This document shows positions 15,801-25,404 of a DNA stretch of 50,825 bases, piece after piece. The position numbers were made by a program, and so were the translations under genes. Source of the DNA: an uncultured Pelagibacteraceae bacterium (GTDB lineage Bacteria; Pseudomonadota; Alphaproteobacteria; Pelagibacterales; Pelagibacteraceae); the NCBI GenBank assembly GCA_902557785.1, contig CACEBP010000006.1, positions 1 to 50,825 on the forward strand, read 5' to 3'. Numbering within the stretch: position 1 is the stretch's first letter; each line of letters opens with the position of its first letter. Below the pieces are notes generated by a model. The model had not been told where the DNA came from. It saw nothing but the letters and a program-made list of their open reading frames with translations, and ran no database searches.

Positions 15801-17635
15801 TGACTTCAATATTAGGAATATCAGCATTTTATCATGATAGCGCGGCGGCAATTATTATCGATGGAAATATAATTGCAGCAGCTCAAGAAGAAAGATTTTC
15901 AAGGAAGAAACATGACCCAAGATATCCATTTCATGCAGTAAAATATGTATTAGAGGAATCTAATTTAAGTCTAAATGAAGTTGATCACATTGTTTTTTTT
16001 GAAAAACCATTTTTAAAATTTGAAAGACTTTTAGAAACCTATATGGCATTTGCCCCAAAAGGTTTTAAATCATTTAGTTTATCTATGCCGATATGGCTTA
16101 GAGAGAAACTTTTTCAAAAAAAATATCTATTTGATAAGCTTAAAGAACATGACAAAAGTTTTAACGATTTAACTAAAATCAAATTTTCAGAACACCATTA
16201 CAGTCATGCAGCAAGTGCATTTTTCCCTTCACCATTTGAAGAGGCTATTATTTTAACATTAGATGGTGTAGGTGAATGGGCAACCACTACTGTAGCAGTT
16301 GGAAAAAAAAATAAACTTGAGATTATTAAAGAAATACATTTTCCCCATTCATTGGGATTATTATATTCAGCTTTTACTTATTACACAGGGTTTAAAGTTA
16401 ATAGTGGTGAGTATAAATTAATGGGACTTGCTCCATACGGTAAACCTATATTTAAAGACATTATATTTGATAAACTTATAGATTTAAAAGAAGACGGATC
16501 TTTTAAACTTGATATGAAATATTTCAATTACGCAACTGGATTGACAATGACTAACAATAAATTTGCTAAAATTTTTGGACATCCGGTAAGAGATCCAAAA
16601 AAAAATTTATTAACTCAATTTCATATGGATATAGCTTCATCTATCCAAGCTGTAACGGAAGAAATAGTCTTAAGAATAACAAAAAATATTTTATCAAAAT
16701 ATAAAATTAAAAATCTTTGTTTGGCAGGGGGAGTAGCTCTTAATTGCGTTGCTAATGGAAAAATTCTAAAGGAAAAAATATTTGAAAATATATGGATACA
16801 GCCTGCCGCAGGAGATGCCGGTGGATCTTTAGGTGCTGCTCTTGCTTACTGGCATCACGAATTAGAAAAACCAAGAGTAGAATTTAAAGATAAAATGAAA
16901 GGTTCTTATCTTGGGCCAAGGTTTGAAAATGATTTTATTGAACAAAAACTCAAAACGTTAAAAGCGAACTTCAAAAAATATAGTAGAGAAGAAATGATTT
17001 CTTTAACTGCAAAAGAACTTTCTAATGAAAAAACTGTAGGTTGGTTCCAAGGAAGAATGGAATTTGGTCCTAGAGCTCTGGGTGGAAGGTCAATATTAGC
17101 AGACCCAAGATCAGAAAAAATGCAAAAAGAATTAAATTTAAAAATTAAATTTAGGGAGAGCTTCAGACCATTTGCTCCCTCTGTTCTTAGAGAAGATGTA
17201 AATGAATGGTTTGAATTAAATAATGATAGTCCTTACATGCTATTAGTTTCAGAGGTTAAAGAAAATAAACAAATCAAGATGAATGCAGAAGATGAAAAAT
17301 TATTTGGAATAGATAAATTAAATGTTAAAAGATCAAGTGTTCCAGCAATAACTCACGTAGATTACTCAGCAAGGATTCAAACTGTGCACAAAGATACCAA
17401 TCCTAGGTATTATGATCTTATCACAGAGTTTAAGAAAAATACAAACTGTCCAGTTTTAGTAAACACTTCATTTAATGTTAGAGGAGAACCTATTGTTTGC
17501 TCAATTGATGATGCATTTAATTGCTTTATGGGAACCAATTTAGATATTTTAGTGATAGAAGACTTTGTTTTATTTAAACATCATCAAGACAAGTCATTAA
17601 TTAAAGATTACAAAAATAAATTTGAATTAGATTAA
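15800..17635 (+). CDS. Carbamoyltransferase (NodU/CmcH/SxtI family)
   Basis: This 611-residue protein probably starts at GTG (15800) overlapping the previous stop. The N-terminal ISAFYHDSAAAI and AAAQEERFSRKKHD, the SEHHYSHAASAFFPSPF block and the LAGGVALNCVANGK nucleotide site form the Kae1/TsaD-like carbamoyladenylate domain. The C-terminal YrdC-like region has FGPRALGGRSILADPR, FRPFAPSVL and NTSFNVRGEPIV. The enzyme moves a carbamoyl group from carbamoyl phosphate via carbamoyl-AMP to a hydroxyl of a small molecule or sugar. The acceptor is unknown. The SxtJ-like and DUF5989 genes are its fixed companions. A polysaccharide substituent is one possibility. Confidence 0.9.
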   Translation: MTSILGISAFYHDSAAAIIIDGNIIAAAQEERFSRKKHDPRYPFHAVKYVLEESNLSLNEVDHIVFFEKPFLKFERLLETYMAFAPKGFKSFSLSMPIWLREKLFQKKYLFDKLKEHDKSFNDLTKIKFSEHHYSHAASAFFPSPFEEAIILTLDGVGEWATTTVAVGKKNKLEIIKEIHFPHSLGLLYSAFTYYTGFKVNSGEYKLMGLAPYGKPIFKDIIFDKLIDLKEDGSFKLDMKYFNYATGLTMTNNKFAKIFGHPVRDPKKNLLTQFHMDIASSIQAVTEEIVLRITKNILSKYKIKNLCLAGGVALNCVANGKILKEKIFENIWIQPAAGDAGGSLGAALAYWHHELEKPRVEFKDKMKGSYLGPRFENDFIEQKLKTLKANFKKYSREEMISLTAKELSNEKTVGWFQGRMEFGPRALGGRSILADPRSEKMQKELNLKIKFRESFRPFAPSVLREDVNEWFELNNDSPYMLLVSEVKENKQIKMNAEDEKLFGIDKLNVKRSSVPAITHVDYSARIQTVHKDTNPRYYDLITEFKKNTNCPVLVNTSFNVRGEPIVCSIDDAFNCFMGTNLDILVIEDFVLFKHHQDKSLIKDYKNKFELD

Positions 17636-18423
17636 TTTAAAATTGAAGCGGGATCTAACTTAACATCAAACCAATTAAGCCTAATGTCCAAATGTGGCCC
17701 AGTAGCTCTTCCACTTTTCCCTAAAGTTCCAACTATTTGACCTTTTTTAATTTTCTGTCCAACTTTGACATTTATATCTTTCATGTGCATATACAAAGTA
17801 CTTATTCCATGACCATGATCAAAAATTATTGTACCTCCTGTAAAATACATATCATTCTCAGATAAAGTTACCTCTCCATCCATCATTGCTTTTACCGGTG
17901 TACCTTCTGGAGCATGAAAATCTATTCCATAGTGTGGTCTTCTAGGTTTACCATTTAAAATTCTTTGACTACCATACACGCCTGTAATTATATATTTATC
18001 AATTGGATATATAAAATTATCTTTGAAAAAATCATAAGCAGTATCAACTGATCTGGCTTTACCAATTAATATATTGTCTTTTTTTATTCTCTCATAGACT
18101 TCAGGTGGAGGAGTAACTTGTTTTGGAGGCAAACCATCAATTCTTTGAATTTTATATTCTCTTTTTAGAACCTTTTTTTCAATTTTTTTTGTTTCACCGT
18201 CACTTTTTATTATAATTAAAACGTTATTTTTCCTATCTCTATCTAAACCAAAAGCAAAATAACCATCCTTAGAAACTCGAATATTTCTATTATCAATTTT
18301 TACTTTTGACTTTGGATTGGTTTTTCCTAAAATAAAAGCACCTTGTTCGAATTTTCCTAAAAATTCAACAGCACCTAAGTATTGAAATTTAAATATAAAA
18401 AAAAATATTAGAAAAATTCTCAT
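17632..18423 (-). CDS. Secreted M23-family peptidase
   Basis: From the ATG at 18423 (ATGA overlap with the SDR stop) the protein has 263 residues with an N-terminal signal peptide (MRIFLIFFFIFKFQYLGAV). A beta-rich middle domain with the phrase VPPEVYERIKKDN-like follows, then a C-terminal LytM domain with HYGIDFH (zinc His and Asp), STLYMHM and TGPHLDIRLNW. Such enzymes cut peptidoglycan cross-bridges in the periplasm or act as non-catalytic activators. The usual HxH is HLD here. I have seen the same substitution described for alphaproteobacterial relatives, so catalysis is uncertain. It is the last gene of the minus-strand operon from the GMC oxidoreductase. Confidence 0.85.
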   Translation of the reverse strand: MRIFLIFFFIFKFQYLGAVEFLGKFEQGAFILGKTNPKSKVKIDNRNIRVSKDGYFAFGLDRDRKNNVLIIIKSDGETKKIEKKVLKREYKIQRIDGLPPKQVTPPPEVYERIKKDNILIGKARSVDTAYDFFKDNFIYPIDKYIITGVYGSQRILNGKPRRPHYGIDFHAPEGTPVKAMMDGEVTLSENDMYFTGGTIIFDHGHGISTLYMHMKDINVKVGQKIKKGQIVGTLGKSGRATGPHLDIRLNWFDVKLDPASILN

Positions 18424-19184
18424 TTGGCCGTCCAACCACCGTCTATAATTATAGATGAACCAGTAATCATAGAAGCAGCTTCAGAGGCTAAAAATGTTAT
18501 TGAAGTTGCTACATCGCTTACGGTTACCACCTTATTCATTGGAGTATTTTCTTTAACATATTTATTGTATTTTTTGTCTGCAAAATATTTTTTAGTTCGT
18601 GGGGTTAAAACAATATTAGGACAAACACTATTTACCCTTATATTGTATTTAGCTAGATCCAAAGCCATACCTTTTGTTAAACCTTCAACGCCAAATTTTG
18701 TCATACTATAAACAGTTCTTTTTTGCCCTGCTACGATTCCAAATATCGAGGAAATATTTATTATTGAACCACTTTTTCTTTTTAGTTTAATAATTTGGTT
18801 AGCACAAAGCTGAGCCACATTAAAAACTGCCTTAGTATTTACATTCAATAAAGTCTCCATAGAAGATCTTTTTACATTTAAAAAAGGCTCTGGAATATTA
18901 GTTCCAGCATTATTAACTAAAATATCTAATTTCTTAAGTTTAGTAATAAAAGACTTCATTAGATCGTAATTATTCACATCACAATTAAACGATATGTAAT
19001 TTACTTTAAACTTTTTAATCTCTTTTTTTAAAGTATTGAGTTCTAACTGATTTCTTCCAATTGCAATAACATTTCCTCCAGCTTCTGCAATCGCTATAGC
19101 TGCACCTCTACCTAAGCCTTTTGTTGCACCGGTAATTAAAGCCGTTTTACCTTTTAAATTTATATCTTTAAGAAATATTCCCAT
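18420..19184 (-). CDS. Short-chain dehydrogenase/reductase, first of a tandem pair
   Basis: This 254-residue classical SDR starts at the ATG at 19184, overlapping the stop of its paralog. It has TGATKGLGRG for NAD(P), NNAG (active-site Asn), a Ser in INISSIFG and YSMTKFGVEGL (Tyr and Lys of the catalytic tetrad). The C terminus ends GSSIIIDGGWTAK, nearly the same as in the neighbouring SDR, which shows duplication. It sits across a shared promoter region from a DHPS-type TRAP/HpsN operon, so it may oxidise or epimerise a sulfonated diol or another polyol. A 3-oxoacyl-reductase-like or sugar dehydrogenase role remains possible. Confidence 0.8.
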   Translation of the reverse strand: MGIFLKDINLKGKTALITGATKGLGRGAAIAIAEAGGNVIAIGRNQLELNTLKKEIKKFKVNYISFNCDVNNYDLMKSFITKLKKLDILVNNAGTNIPEPFLNVKRSSMETLLNVNTKAVFNVAQLCANQIIKLKRKSGSIINISSIFGIVAGQKRTVYSMTKFGVEGLTKGMALDLAKYNIRVNSVCPNIVLTPRTKKYFADKKYNKYVKENTPMNKVVTVSDVATSITFLASEAASMITGSSIIIDGGWTAK

Positions 19185-19948
19185 TACTGTGCTGTCCAAC
19201 CTCCATCAACCAATAAAGATGTCCCTGTAATCATTTCAGATGAGTCTGCAGCTAAAAAAGCTACTGCAGTTGCAACATCACTTTCTTTTGCAACTCTTCC
19301 AAGTGGAATATTTTTAAGCATTTTATTTTTGAATTTTTTATTTTTAAAAAACTTTTTTACCATTGGTGTCTCCACAAATGTTGGGCAAATGGTATTAACT
19401 CTTATATTGTATGGAGCTAATTCACATGCCATACCTCTTGAAAGGCCTTCTACTCCAAATTTATTCATATTGTAAACGTTACGCCCCTCACAACCTACTC
19501 TACCTAATTGAGAGGACATATGAATAATAGATCCTCCGATTTTTCTTCTATTTTTTGCCTTTACCATTTTTTGAGAACATAATTGTGCAACGTTAAATGC
19601 AGCTTTCATATTAAGATTAGTTAAGTATTCCATATTTTCTTGGCTAACTTTAGTAAAATGTTGGGGTCTATTATTTCCAGCGTTATTTACTAAAATATCC
19701 AATCGACTAATTTTTCTTAAAACTTTTTTAAAATCATCTAAATTTGTTACATCACAAACAAATAATTGACTTGAACCTTTAGTTCTTTTTATAATTTTGT
19801 TTACTTTAATAAGGTCAGATTTTGTTCTACTTAAAATAATTACTTTTGCTCCTGCTTCAGCTAAAGCTATTGCACAAGCTTTACCAAGACCTTTACCAGC
19901 TCCAGTTACTAGAGCTGTTTTATTTTTAAGATTAATTTTTTTAAGCAT
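19184..19948 (-). CDS. Short-chain dehydrogenase/reductase, second of a tandem pair
   Basis: This 254-residue classical SDR has TGAGKGLGKA, DVTNLDD, NNAGNN, the Ser of IIHMSSQLG and YNMNKFGVEGL as catalytic elements. It is a close paralog of the next gene and the same length, with the same MITG(T/S)S...DGGWTA end. Start and stop overlap both neighbours (TAATG on each side), so TerC, this SDR and its paralog are translated in a chain. Two paralogous dehydrogenases could act on opposite enantiomers of one substrate, as HpsO and HpsP do for DHPS. That is inference only. Confidence 0.8.
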   Translation of the reverse strand: MLKKINLKNKTALVTGAGKGLGKACAIALAEAGAKVIILSRTKSDLIKVNKIIKRTKGSSQLFVCDVTNLDDFKKVLRKISRLDILVNNAGNNRPQHFTKVSQENMEYLTNLNMKAAFNVAQLCSQKMVKAKNRRKIGGSIIHMSSQLGRVGCEGRNVYNMNKFGVEGLSRGMACELAPYNIRVNTICPTFVETPMVKKFFKNKKFKNKMLKNIPLGRVAKESDVATAVAFLAADSSEMITGTSLLVDGGWTAQ

Positions 19949-20541
19949 TAAAGTATTAAAGTTTTAATATCTGTATATATTAATTCAACAGCTACTATTA
20001 AAATCGCTAACAAACCTAGCCAAGCAATCCATTTATATTTCTTAATCCAACCTGAAATCAGATTTGCCGCAACAGCCATTAATATTATTGATAGAACTAA
20101 TCCAAAAATTAATAAATGATAATGATGACCAGCAGCACCAGCAACACCAAGGACATTATCTAAACTCATAGTAAAGTCCGCTAAAAGTACAGTCCAAATT
20201 GCTTTAAGAAAACTTGAATTATCAACTTTTATGTCCTCTTCTTTTGACGCTCCTTTAATTACATCAACGTACAATTTATAGACAATGTATAACAATAAAA
20301 TTCCTCCAATAAGTCTTAGCCCTGTAATTTGCAATAAATAAGCTGTGAGAAGAGTTAGAATTATTCTTAAAATTACAGCTCCTCCAATTCCCCAAAAAAT
20401 AACTTTTTTTCTTTGATCTGGCGGAAACTTAGAAGCAACCATTCCAATGATAATTGCATTATCACCTGCTAAAACAAGATCGATAAAAATGATTTGTGTT
20501 AATATAGTTATTTGTTCAGGAGTAAATAATTCTGCAAGCAT
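19948..20541 (-). CDS. TerC family integral membrane protein
   Basis: This 197-residue protein has about seven spans and the two internal acidic signatures of the family: DLVLAGDNAIIIGM near residue 21 and DFTMSLDNVLGVAG near residue 120. TerC/Alx/YkoY proteins export metal ions such as manganese or act at the Sec translocon during secretion, and older work ties some to tellurite resistance. It starts 2 bases after the GMC oxidoreductase gene and overlaps an SDR gene. This places it in a catabolic operon, an unusual setting. It may supply a metal-ion function to the pathway or be a passenger. Confidence 0.85.
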   Translation of the reverse strand: MLAELFTPEQITILTQIIFIDLVLAGDNAIIIGMVASKFPPDQRKKVIFWGIGGAVILRIILTLLTAYLLQITGLRLIGGILLLYIVYKLYVDVIKGASKEEDIKVDNSSFLKAIWTVLLADFTMSLDNVLGVAGAAGHHYHLLIFGLVLSIILMAVAANLISGWIKKYKWIAWLGLLAILIVAVELIYTDIKTLIL

Positions 20542-20543
20542 GA

Positions 20544-22151
20544 TTACTTGTTAAGTATCATGTCCGAGGCTTTTTCCGCAATCATTATTGTTGGTGCATT
20601 GGTATTACCTGAGGTTATATTGGGCATAATAGATGCATCCACTACTCTTAAATTTTGTATTCCATGTGCCTGCAATTTATCATTAACTACGGCCTCATCG
20701 CCTTTACCCATCTTACAAGTCCCAACAGGATGAAAAATAGTTTGAGCATGATCACTAGCGGCTTTAACTAGTTCCTCATCATCAGTAATATGTGAACCTG
20801 GTCTATATTCTTCAGGCTCATATTTTTTAAATGTTTTAGTATTCAGCATTATATTTCTCACAATTTTAAGCGCTTTAGCCGCTACATCTCTATCATCTTG
20901 AGTAGATAAGTAATTCATTTTAATTTTTGGATTATCCCTACTGTCATTACTTGCTATATTAATTTCTCCTCTACTTGTTGGTCTCACATTAGCAACAGTT
21001 GGGGTTATTCCTTCAAAGTCATGCATTTTAGTTGCACCAAGAATATCCGTACTTATCGGTTGAACGTGAAACTGCAAATTTGGTGTCGCTCTTGAGGGAT
21101 CACTTTTAACAAAACCACATACTTGACTGGCACCCATTGTCATCGGACCACTTTGTTTAAAAATATACTCCAATCCAATAAAAAAATTACCAATAAGACT
21201 GTTAATTTTACTATTTAAAGATTTTAAATTTTTCACTTTATATACAGGTCTAAACATTAAATGATCTTGCAGGTTTTTTCCCACACCTTTTAATTCATGA
21301 ATAGTATCAATACCGTGTTTTTTCAATTTATCCGCATCACCAATACCGGAAACTTGTAAAATATGCGGTGAACCAATTGATCCAGCAGATAAAATCACTT
21401 CTCTTTTTGCTTTAACCGTTATTATTTTTTCATTTTGATAATAGCTCACACCAGTTGCTTTCCTTCCATCAAAATTTATTTTTTGTACATGAGCTTTAGT
21501 GACAATTTTTAAATTTGATCTATTTTTAACTGGATTTAAATACCCTTTAGCAGCACTACATCGTAATTTTAATAATTTATTTCGACTAGTAGTAAATTGA
21601 AAATAACCAATACCAAAATTATCTCCTGTATTAAAATCTTCTGTTCGCGGAATTCCTGTTTCTTCCGCAGCATTCTGGAATTCTTCCAACATGTCTAAAT
21701 TAATTTTCTTATTTGAAACAGTTATTGGACCTTTGTCATTATGAAATTCATTTGGTCCGAGTTCGTTATTTTCTGATTTTAAAAAATAAGGAAAAACATC
21801 ATCCCAGCCCCAACCAGCATTTCCTTGTTGTCTCCAATTATCATAGTCATTACTTTGACCTCTAATCCATAGAAGACCATTGATAGAAGAACTTCCTCCT
21901 AAAGTTTTTCCTCTAGGATATCTGATTGATCTATTATTCATTGTCTCATCTTTTTCAGTATGAAAACACCAATCAACTTTAGGATTATGCATTGTTTTAA
22001 AATATCCAACAGGAATATGGATCCAGGGATAAGTATCTTTGCCACCAGCTTCAAGCAAAAGAACTTTATTATTAGGATCTGTACTCAACCTATTAGCAAG
22101 CACACATCCTGCTGAACCAGCTCCAATAATTACAAAATCAAATTCATCCAT
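20544..22151 (-). CDS. GMC-family flavin oxidoreductase (choline dehydrogenase-like)
   Basis: This 535-residue FAD enzyme has [15 protein letters not shown] at the N terminus for the dinucleotide. GMC signature 1 is [17 protein letters not shown], signature 2 is [15 protein letters not shown], and the C-terminal HPVGTCKMG and [15 protein letters not shown] carry the catalytic His/Asn region. Such enzymes oxidise primary alcohols to aldehydes, often choline or polyols, and pass electrons to quinones. It heads a minus-strand operon (TerC, two SDRs, M23) divergent from the TRAP/HpsN operon. A sulfonated alcohol is a possible substrate, choline is another. The substrate is not readable from the sequence. 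Confidence 0.88.
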   Translation of the reverse strand: MDEFDFVIIGAGSAGCVLANRLSTDPNNKVLLLEAGGKDTYPWIHIPVGYFKTMHNPKVDWCFHTEKDETMNNRSIRYPRGKTLGGSSSINGLLWIRGQSNDYDNWRQQGNAGWGWDDVFPYFLKSENNELGPNEFHNDKGPITVSNKKINLDMLEEFQNAAEETGIPRTEDFNTGDNFGIGYFQFTTSRNKLLKLRCSAAKGYLNPVKNRSNLKIVTKAHVQKINFDGRKATGVSYYQNEKIITVKAKREVILSAGSIGSPHILQVSGIGDADKLKKHGIDTIHELKGVGKNLQDHLMFRPVYKVKNLKSLNSKINSLIGNFFIGLEYIFKQSGPMTMGASQVCGFVKSDPSRATPNLQFHVQPISTDILGATKMHDFEGITPTVANVRPTSRGEINIASNDSRDNPKIKMNYLSTQDDRDVAAKALKIVRNIMLNTKTFKKYEPEEYRPGSHITDDEELVKAASDHAQTIFHPVGTCKMGKGDEAVVNDKLQAHGIQNLRVVDASIMPNITSGNTNAPTIMIAEKASDMILNK

Positions 22152-22230
22152 GATAGGAATTTAACTTATACTTGAGAAAACGGATACATGCTAATATGGC
22201 TTATTCAACTTCAGGTTTAATTTGTTTGGT

Positions 22231-22259
22231 TTGACTCTAATTTTCATTAGGGGTTTAAT
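22231..22259 (+). promoter_or_regulatory. Promoter of the TRAP transporter/hpsN operon
   Basis: TTGACT (22231-22236), a 17-base spacer and TTTAAT (22254-22259) each match the sigma70 consensus at five of six positions. Transcription would start near 22266, about 27 bases before the ATG, which is preceded by a G-rich Shine-Dalgarno (GGGGGAA). The region is shared with the divergent GMC gene. Confidence 0.55.
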
Positions 22260-22292
22260 TCCTTTTTTTATTAATAAAAAACGGGGGAAATA

Positions 22293-23387
22293 ATGAAAAA
22301 ATTATTATCTTTAGTTTTTGGTTTAGCTGTTCTTGTAGGATTCTCTATGACTTCAGCGAATGCAAAAACTTTAAAATGTCAGACCGTTCTTAACACTAAA
22401 GCTGATGAAGTGAAAATGTTGAAGGACTTTACTGACACTGTAACAGAGCTTACTGACGGATCTTTAAAGTTTGAGATTTTACCAGCAGGTGCTGTTGTAG
22501 GAGTAAAAGAGACTTTAGATGCGGTTGATAAAGGATTAATTGATTGTGGTTTCGCATGGACACACTATTGGTCTGGAGATCACCCAGCTGCCATGTTATT
22601 CGGTTCGCCGGTAGCAGGTGGTGGAGTAGGTATAGATAACTTAGCGTTTTTATCTTGGTTCCAATATGGTGGTGGTAAAGAACTATACGACCAGCTTTGG
22701 AAAGAAATGGGTAGAGACATTAAAGGATTTATGCTTCAACCAGTTGGCCCAGAAGCTTTAGGTTGGTTTCCAAAACCAATTAAAGACATGGCTGATTTTA
22801 GAAAATATAAATTCAGAACACCTCCAGGAATTCCTGGTCAAACATATAAAGATATCGGTATTGCATCTGTAGCAATGGGTGGTGGAGATATTCTTCCAGC
22901 ATTACAAGCAGGTACTATCGATGCAGCAGAATGGTGTTGTCCAAAACCAGATTTAACATTTGGTTTCCAAAAAGTACTAAAACACTATTATCTACAAGGT
23001 TTACACCAAGTAGTAGTAAATGCTGACTTTTATATTACTGGAAAAACTTACAATAAAATGACTGCTCATGAGAAAAAATCTCTTGAAGTAGCTGCAAATG
23101 CTTCATTAGCAAAATCTTTAAGCTACAGAATCTATGAAAATGGAAAAGCTTTAAGAGAGTTAACTACTAAGCACGGAGTAATTTTAGAAGATACTCCAAC
23201 AGACTACTTTAAAGAATATATGGCAGCAGCAAAGAAAACATTGAACAAAAACGCAGCGGAAAATAAATTCTTCGCTAAAGTTTACAAATCAATGAAAGAA
23301 TTTGCTGATATTGCTGTACCATTCTGGAGTGGTGCTCAAATGTCAAACGCTAAGCTAGGAATGGCTCACGCGGCGACATTAAAGTAA
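22293..23387 (+). CDS. dctP: TRAP transporter substrate-binding protein (DctP type)
   Basis: This 364-residue periplasmic protein has a clear signal peptide cut after ANA (about residue 24). The family signature is present as FRTPPGIPGQ (the Arg that holds the ligand's acid group) and ALQAGTIDAAEWCCP. It delivers an organic anion to the DctQM membrane subunits. Since hpsN follows in the same operon, the ligand is probably DHPS or another C3 sulfonate. A strong hairpin after its stop probably raises the amount of this protein over the membrane parts. SAR11-type cells are known to invest heavily in periplasmic binding proteins. Confidence 0.92.
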   Translation: MKKLLSLVFGLAVLVGFSMTSANAKTLKCQTVLNTKADEVKMLKDFTDTVTELTDGSLKFEILPAGAVVGVKETLDAVDKGLIDCGFAWTHYWSGDHPAAMLFGSPVAGGGVGIDNLAFLSWFQYGGGKELYDQLWKEMGRDIKGFMLQPVGPEALGWFPKPIKDMADFRKYKFRTPPGIPGQTYKDIGIASVAMGGGDILPALQAGTIDAAEWCCPKPDLTFGFQKVLKHYYLQGLHQVVVNADFYITGKTYNKMTAHEKKSLEVAANASLAKSLSYRIYENGKALRELTTKHGVILEDTPTDYFKEYMAAAKKTLNKNAAENKFFAKVYKSMKEFADIAVPFWSGAQMSNAKLGMAHAATLK

Positions 23388-23410
23388 TAAGCAAAAACTT
23401 TAAAAATATT

Positions 23411-23438
23411 TTAGAGCGGACTTAACGGTCCGCTCTAA
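23411..23438 (+). terminator. Intra-operon hairpin after the TRAP binding-protein gene
   Basis: TTAGAGCGGAC (23411-23421) and GTCCGCTCTAA (23428-23438) form a perfect 11-bp stem with a 6-base loop, 23 bases after the dctP stop. Only a short T-rich tail (AATTTTAT) follows. It would stop some transcripts or shield the 3' end of dctP mRNA, lowering expression of the membrane subunits downstream. Confidence 0.7.
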
Positions 23439-23455
23439 TTTTATAGGATAAGATT

Positions 23456-24073
23456 ATGGATGATAAGCCACCAAAAATAGATATTTCAGATGAAATGATT
23501 GCCGAGAGGCGCGGCGGGTCAGGTAAAATGCCGGCTGATATGCCAGTATGGATGGCGAACACAATTACTTCAATAGATAAATTCAGCAAGCGTGTAGGCA
23601 ATGTAGTTTGTTGGATCCTTGTGCCTTTAATTATAGCAATGACTTATGAAGTTATTATGAGGAAATTATTTTTAGCTCCAACAATTTGGGCTTACGATAT
23701 GAGTAGATTTTTATATGGAGCTCTATTTATGTTAGGAGCAGGATATGCTCTCTCCAAAGGGGTTCACATAAGAGCAGATTTTTTATACAGAAATTTTAAA
23801 ACTAAAAATCAAGGTCTTGTAGATTTTTGGTTATATATTTTATTTTATTTTCCGGGATTAATAGTCTTTCTTTACATGACTATAGGATATGTCGAAGAGT
23901 CAATTCGAAGAGGTGAAAGGGGAATGGATACAACTTGGATGCCATTTATGTGGCCTATAAAATCATGTTTATTGATTGGTATAATATTTCTTTTAATTCA
24001 AGGCGTATCAGAATTACTTAAAAGTTATTGGGCTGCTAAAAAAGGTGAGTGGCCTGGAGAAGAAAAAAAATGA
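23456..24073 (+). CDS. dctQ: TRAP transporter small membrane subunit (DctQ type)
   Basis: This 205-residue protein has four spans in its C-terminal 160 residues and the DctQ-type phrases EVIMRKLF, APTIWAYDMSRFLYG and HIRADFLY. An N-terminal cytosolic extension of about 45 residues precedes the first span, longer than in many homologs. It forms the membrane complex with DctM that moves the ligand with sodium. The last bases overlap the start of dctM (ATGA). Confidence 0.88.
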   Translation: MDDKPPKIDISDEMIAERRGGSGKMPADMPVWMANTITSIDKFSKRVGNVVCWILVPLIIAMTYEVIMRKLFLAPTIWAYDMSRFLYGALFMLGAGYALSKGVHIRADFLYRNFKTKNQGLVDFWLYILFYFPGLIVFLYMTIGYVEESIRRGERGMDTTWMPFMWPIKSCLLIGIIFLLIQGVSELLKSYWAAKKGEWPGEEKK

Positions 24074-25404
24074 TAGCAGAATTAATTGATCCAGCAGTAT
24101 TAGGCATTATTTTAGTTGGAGTAATGCTTTTTGCTATCTTCGTTGGATTTCCAATATCTTTTACATTAATTTTTTTAGGTTTTGTATTTGGATATCTAGG
24201 ATTTGGTAAACTAGTTTTCTATTTGATGACCTTACAATTTTCGATGGTCATGACCGAACAAACTCTGGCCGCCGTACCGCTCTTTGTCTTCATGGGAATT
24301 ATGATGGAGCAAGCTGGTTTAATGGAAAGGTTGTTCTCATCATTCCAACTTATGTTAGCTAGAGTTAGAGGATCACTTTATTATGCTGTTTTATTTGTTT
24401 CTGTGATTTTTGCTGCAGCGACAGGAATAGTTGGAGCTTCGGTAACAATTTTAGGAATTATGGCCGCTAAATCTATGAATAGATCTAGTTATAATGTTCA
24501 GCTTGCTGCGGGAACCATTACAGCAGGTGGAACATTAGGAATTTTAATACCACCAAGCATTATGCTTGTTGTGATGGGACCAATTATGGAAATTCCTGTT
24601 ATCGATTTATTTGCTGCAGCAATATTACCTGGGATACTTTTAGCATCATTGTTTGCTGCATACACAACAATTAGATGTATGTTAGATCCAAAGCTAGGCC
24701 CACCATTACCTGAAGAAATGAGACCAACTAGTATGAAAAAAGTTTGGATAGAATTTTTATTAGGGCTTGTTCCACCAGCAGCATTAGTTTTCGCAGCACT
24801 TGGAAGTATATTATTAGGTTTTGCAACACCTACAGAGGCTGCAGGCTGCGGAGCAATGGGTGCACTTTTATTATCACTCGCTTATAAAAAATTAACTCTT
24901 CCTAAATTACAAGAGGCCCTTGTTAAAACTTTAGAAATAACAGCTCTAATAATGGTTCTAGTAGCTGCCTCAAACTTTTTCGGAGCTGTGTTTGCTAGAT
25001 TAGGTACACCTACTTTACTAACTGAGTTTTTACTTGGTCTGGAAATGAATAAGTATTTAATTTTGGCGATGATAATGGTGATGATTTTCTTACTTGGTTG
25101 GCCTTTAGAGTGGGTACCAATAGTTATGATTATAATTCCAATTATTTTACCTTTAGTTGAAGCACTTGGTTTTAATTTAACTTGGTTTGCTATATTAGTC
25201 GCAGTAAATCTCCAGACCTGCTGGCTTTCACCACCTGTTGCCTTATCGGCTTATTTCTTAAAGGGTGTTGTGCCTGAGTGGGATTTAAAAGATATATATT
25301 TTGGAATGATGCAATTTATGGTTTTACAATTAATTGGATTAATATTAATAGTTATATTTCCACAAATAGCATTGTGGTTACCGACACTTTTATATGGCAA
25401 TTAA
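24070..25404 (+). CDS. dctM: TRAP transporter large membrane subunit (DctM type)
   Basis: From the ATG at 24070 (ATGA overlap with dctQ) this is a 444-residue protein with about 12 spans. It is typical of DctM (AATGIVGASVTILGIMAAKSM-like region, GGTLGILIPPSIMLVV, ATPTEAAG, TCWLSPPVALSAYFLKG). It is the sodium-coupled channel part of the transporter. An earlier GTG at 24049 would lie inside dctQ and is less likely. Its end overlaps the hpsN start by 11 bases, so carrier and enzyme are translationally coupled. Confidence 0.9.
   Translation: MIAELIDPAVLGIILVGVMLFAIFVGFPISFTLIFLGFVFGYLGFGKLVFYLMTLQFSMVMTEQTLAAVPLFVFMGIMMEQAGLMERLFSSFQLMLARVRGSLYYAVLFVSVIFAAATGIVGASVTILGIMAAKSMNRSSYNVQLAAGTITAGGTLGILIPPSIMLVVMGPIMEIPVIDLFAAAILPGILLASLFAAYTTIRCMLDPKLGPPLPEEMRPTSMKKVWIEFLLGLVPPAALVFAALGSILLGFATPTEAAGCGAMGALLLSLAYKKLTLPKLQEALVKTLEITALIMVLVAASNFFGAVFARLGTPTLLTEFLLGLEMNKYLILAMIMVMIFLLGWPLEWVPIVMIIIPIILPLVEALGFNLTWFAILVAVNLQTCWLSPPVALSAYFLKGVVPEWDLKDIYFGMMQFMVLQLIGLILIVIFPQIALWLPTLLYGN

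Noticed and set aside
17632-18423. HLD in place of HxH in the M23 peptidase
   Set aside because: The same change is common in a subset of alphaproteobacterial M23 proteins, so it is not treated as a notable loss in its own right.
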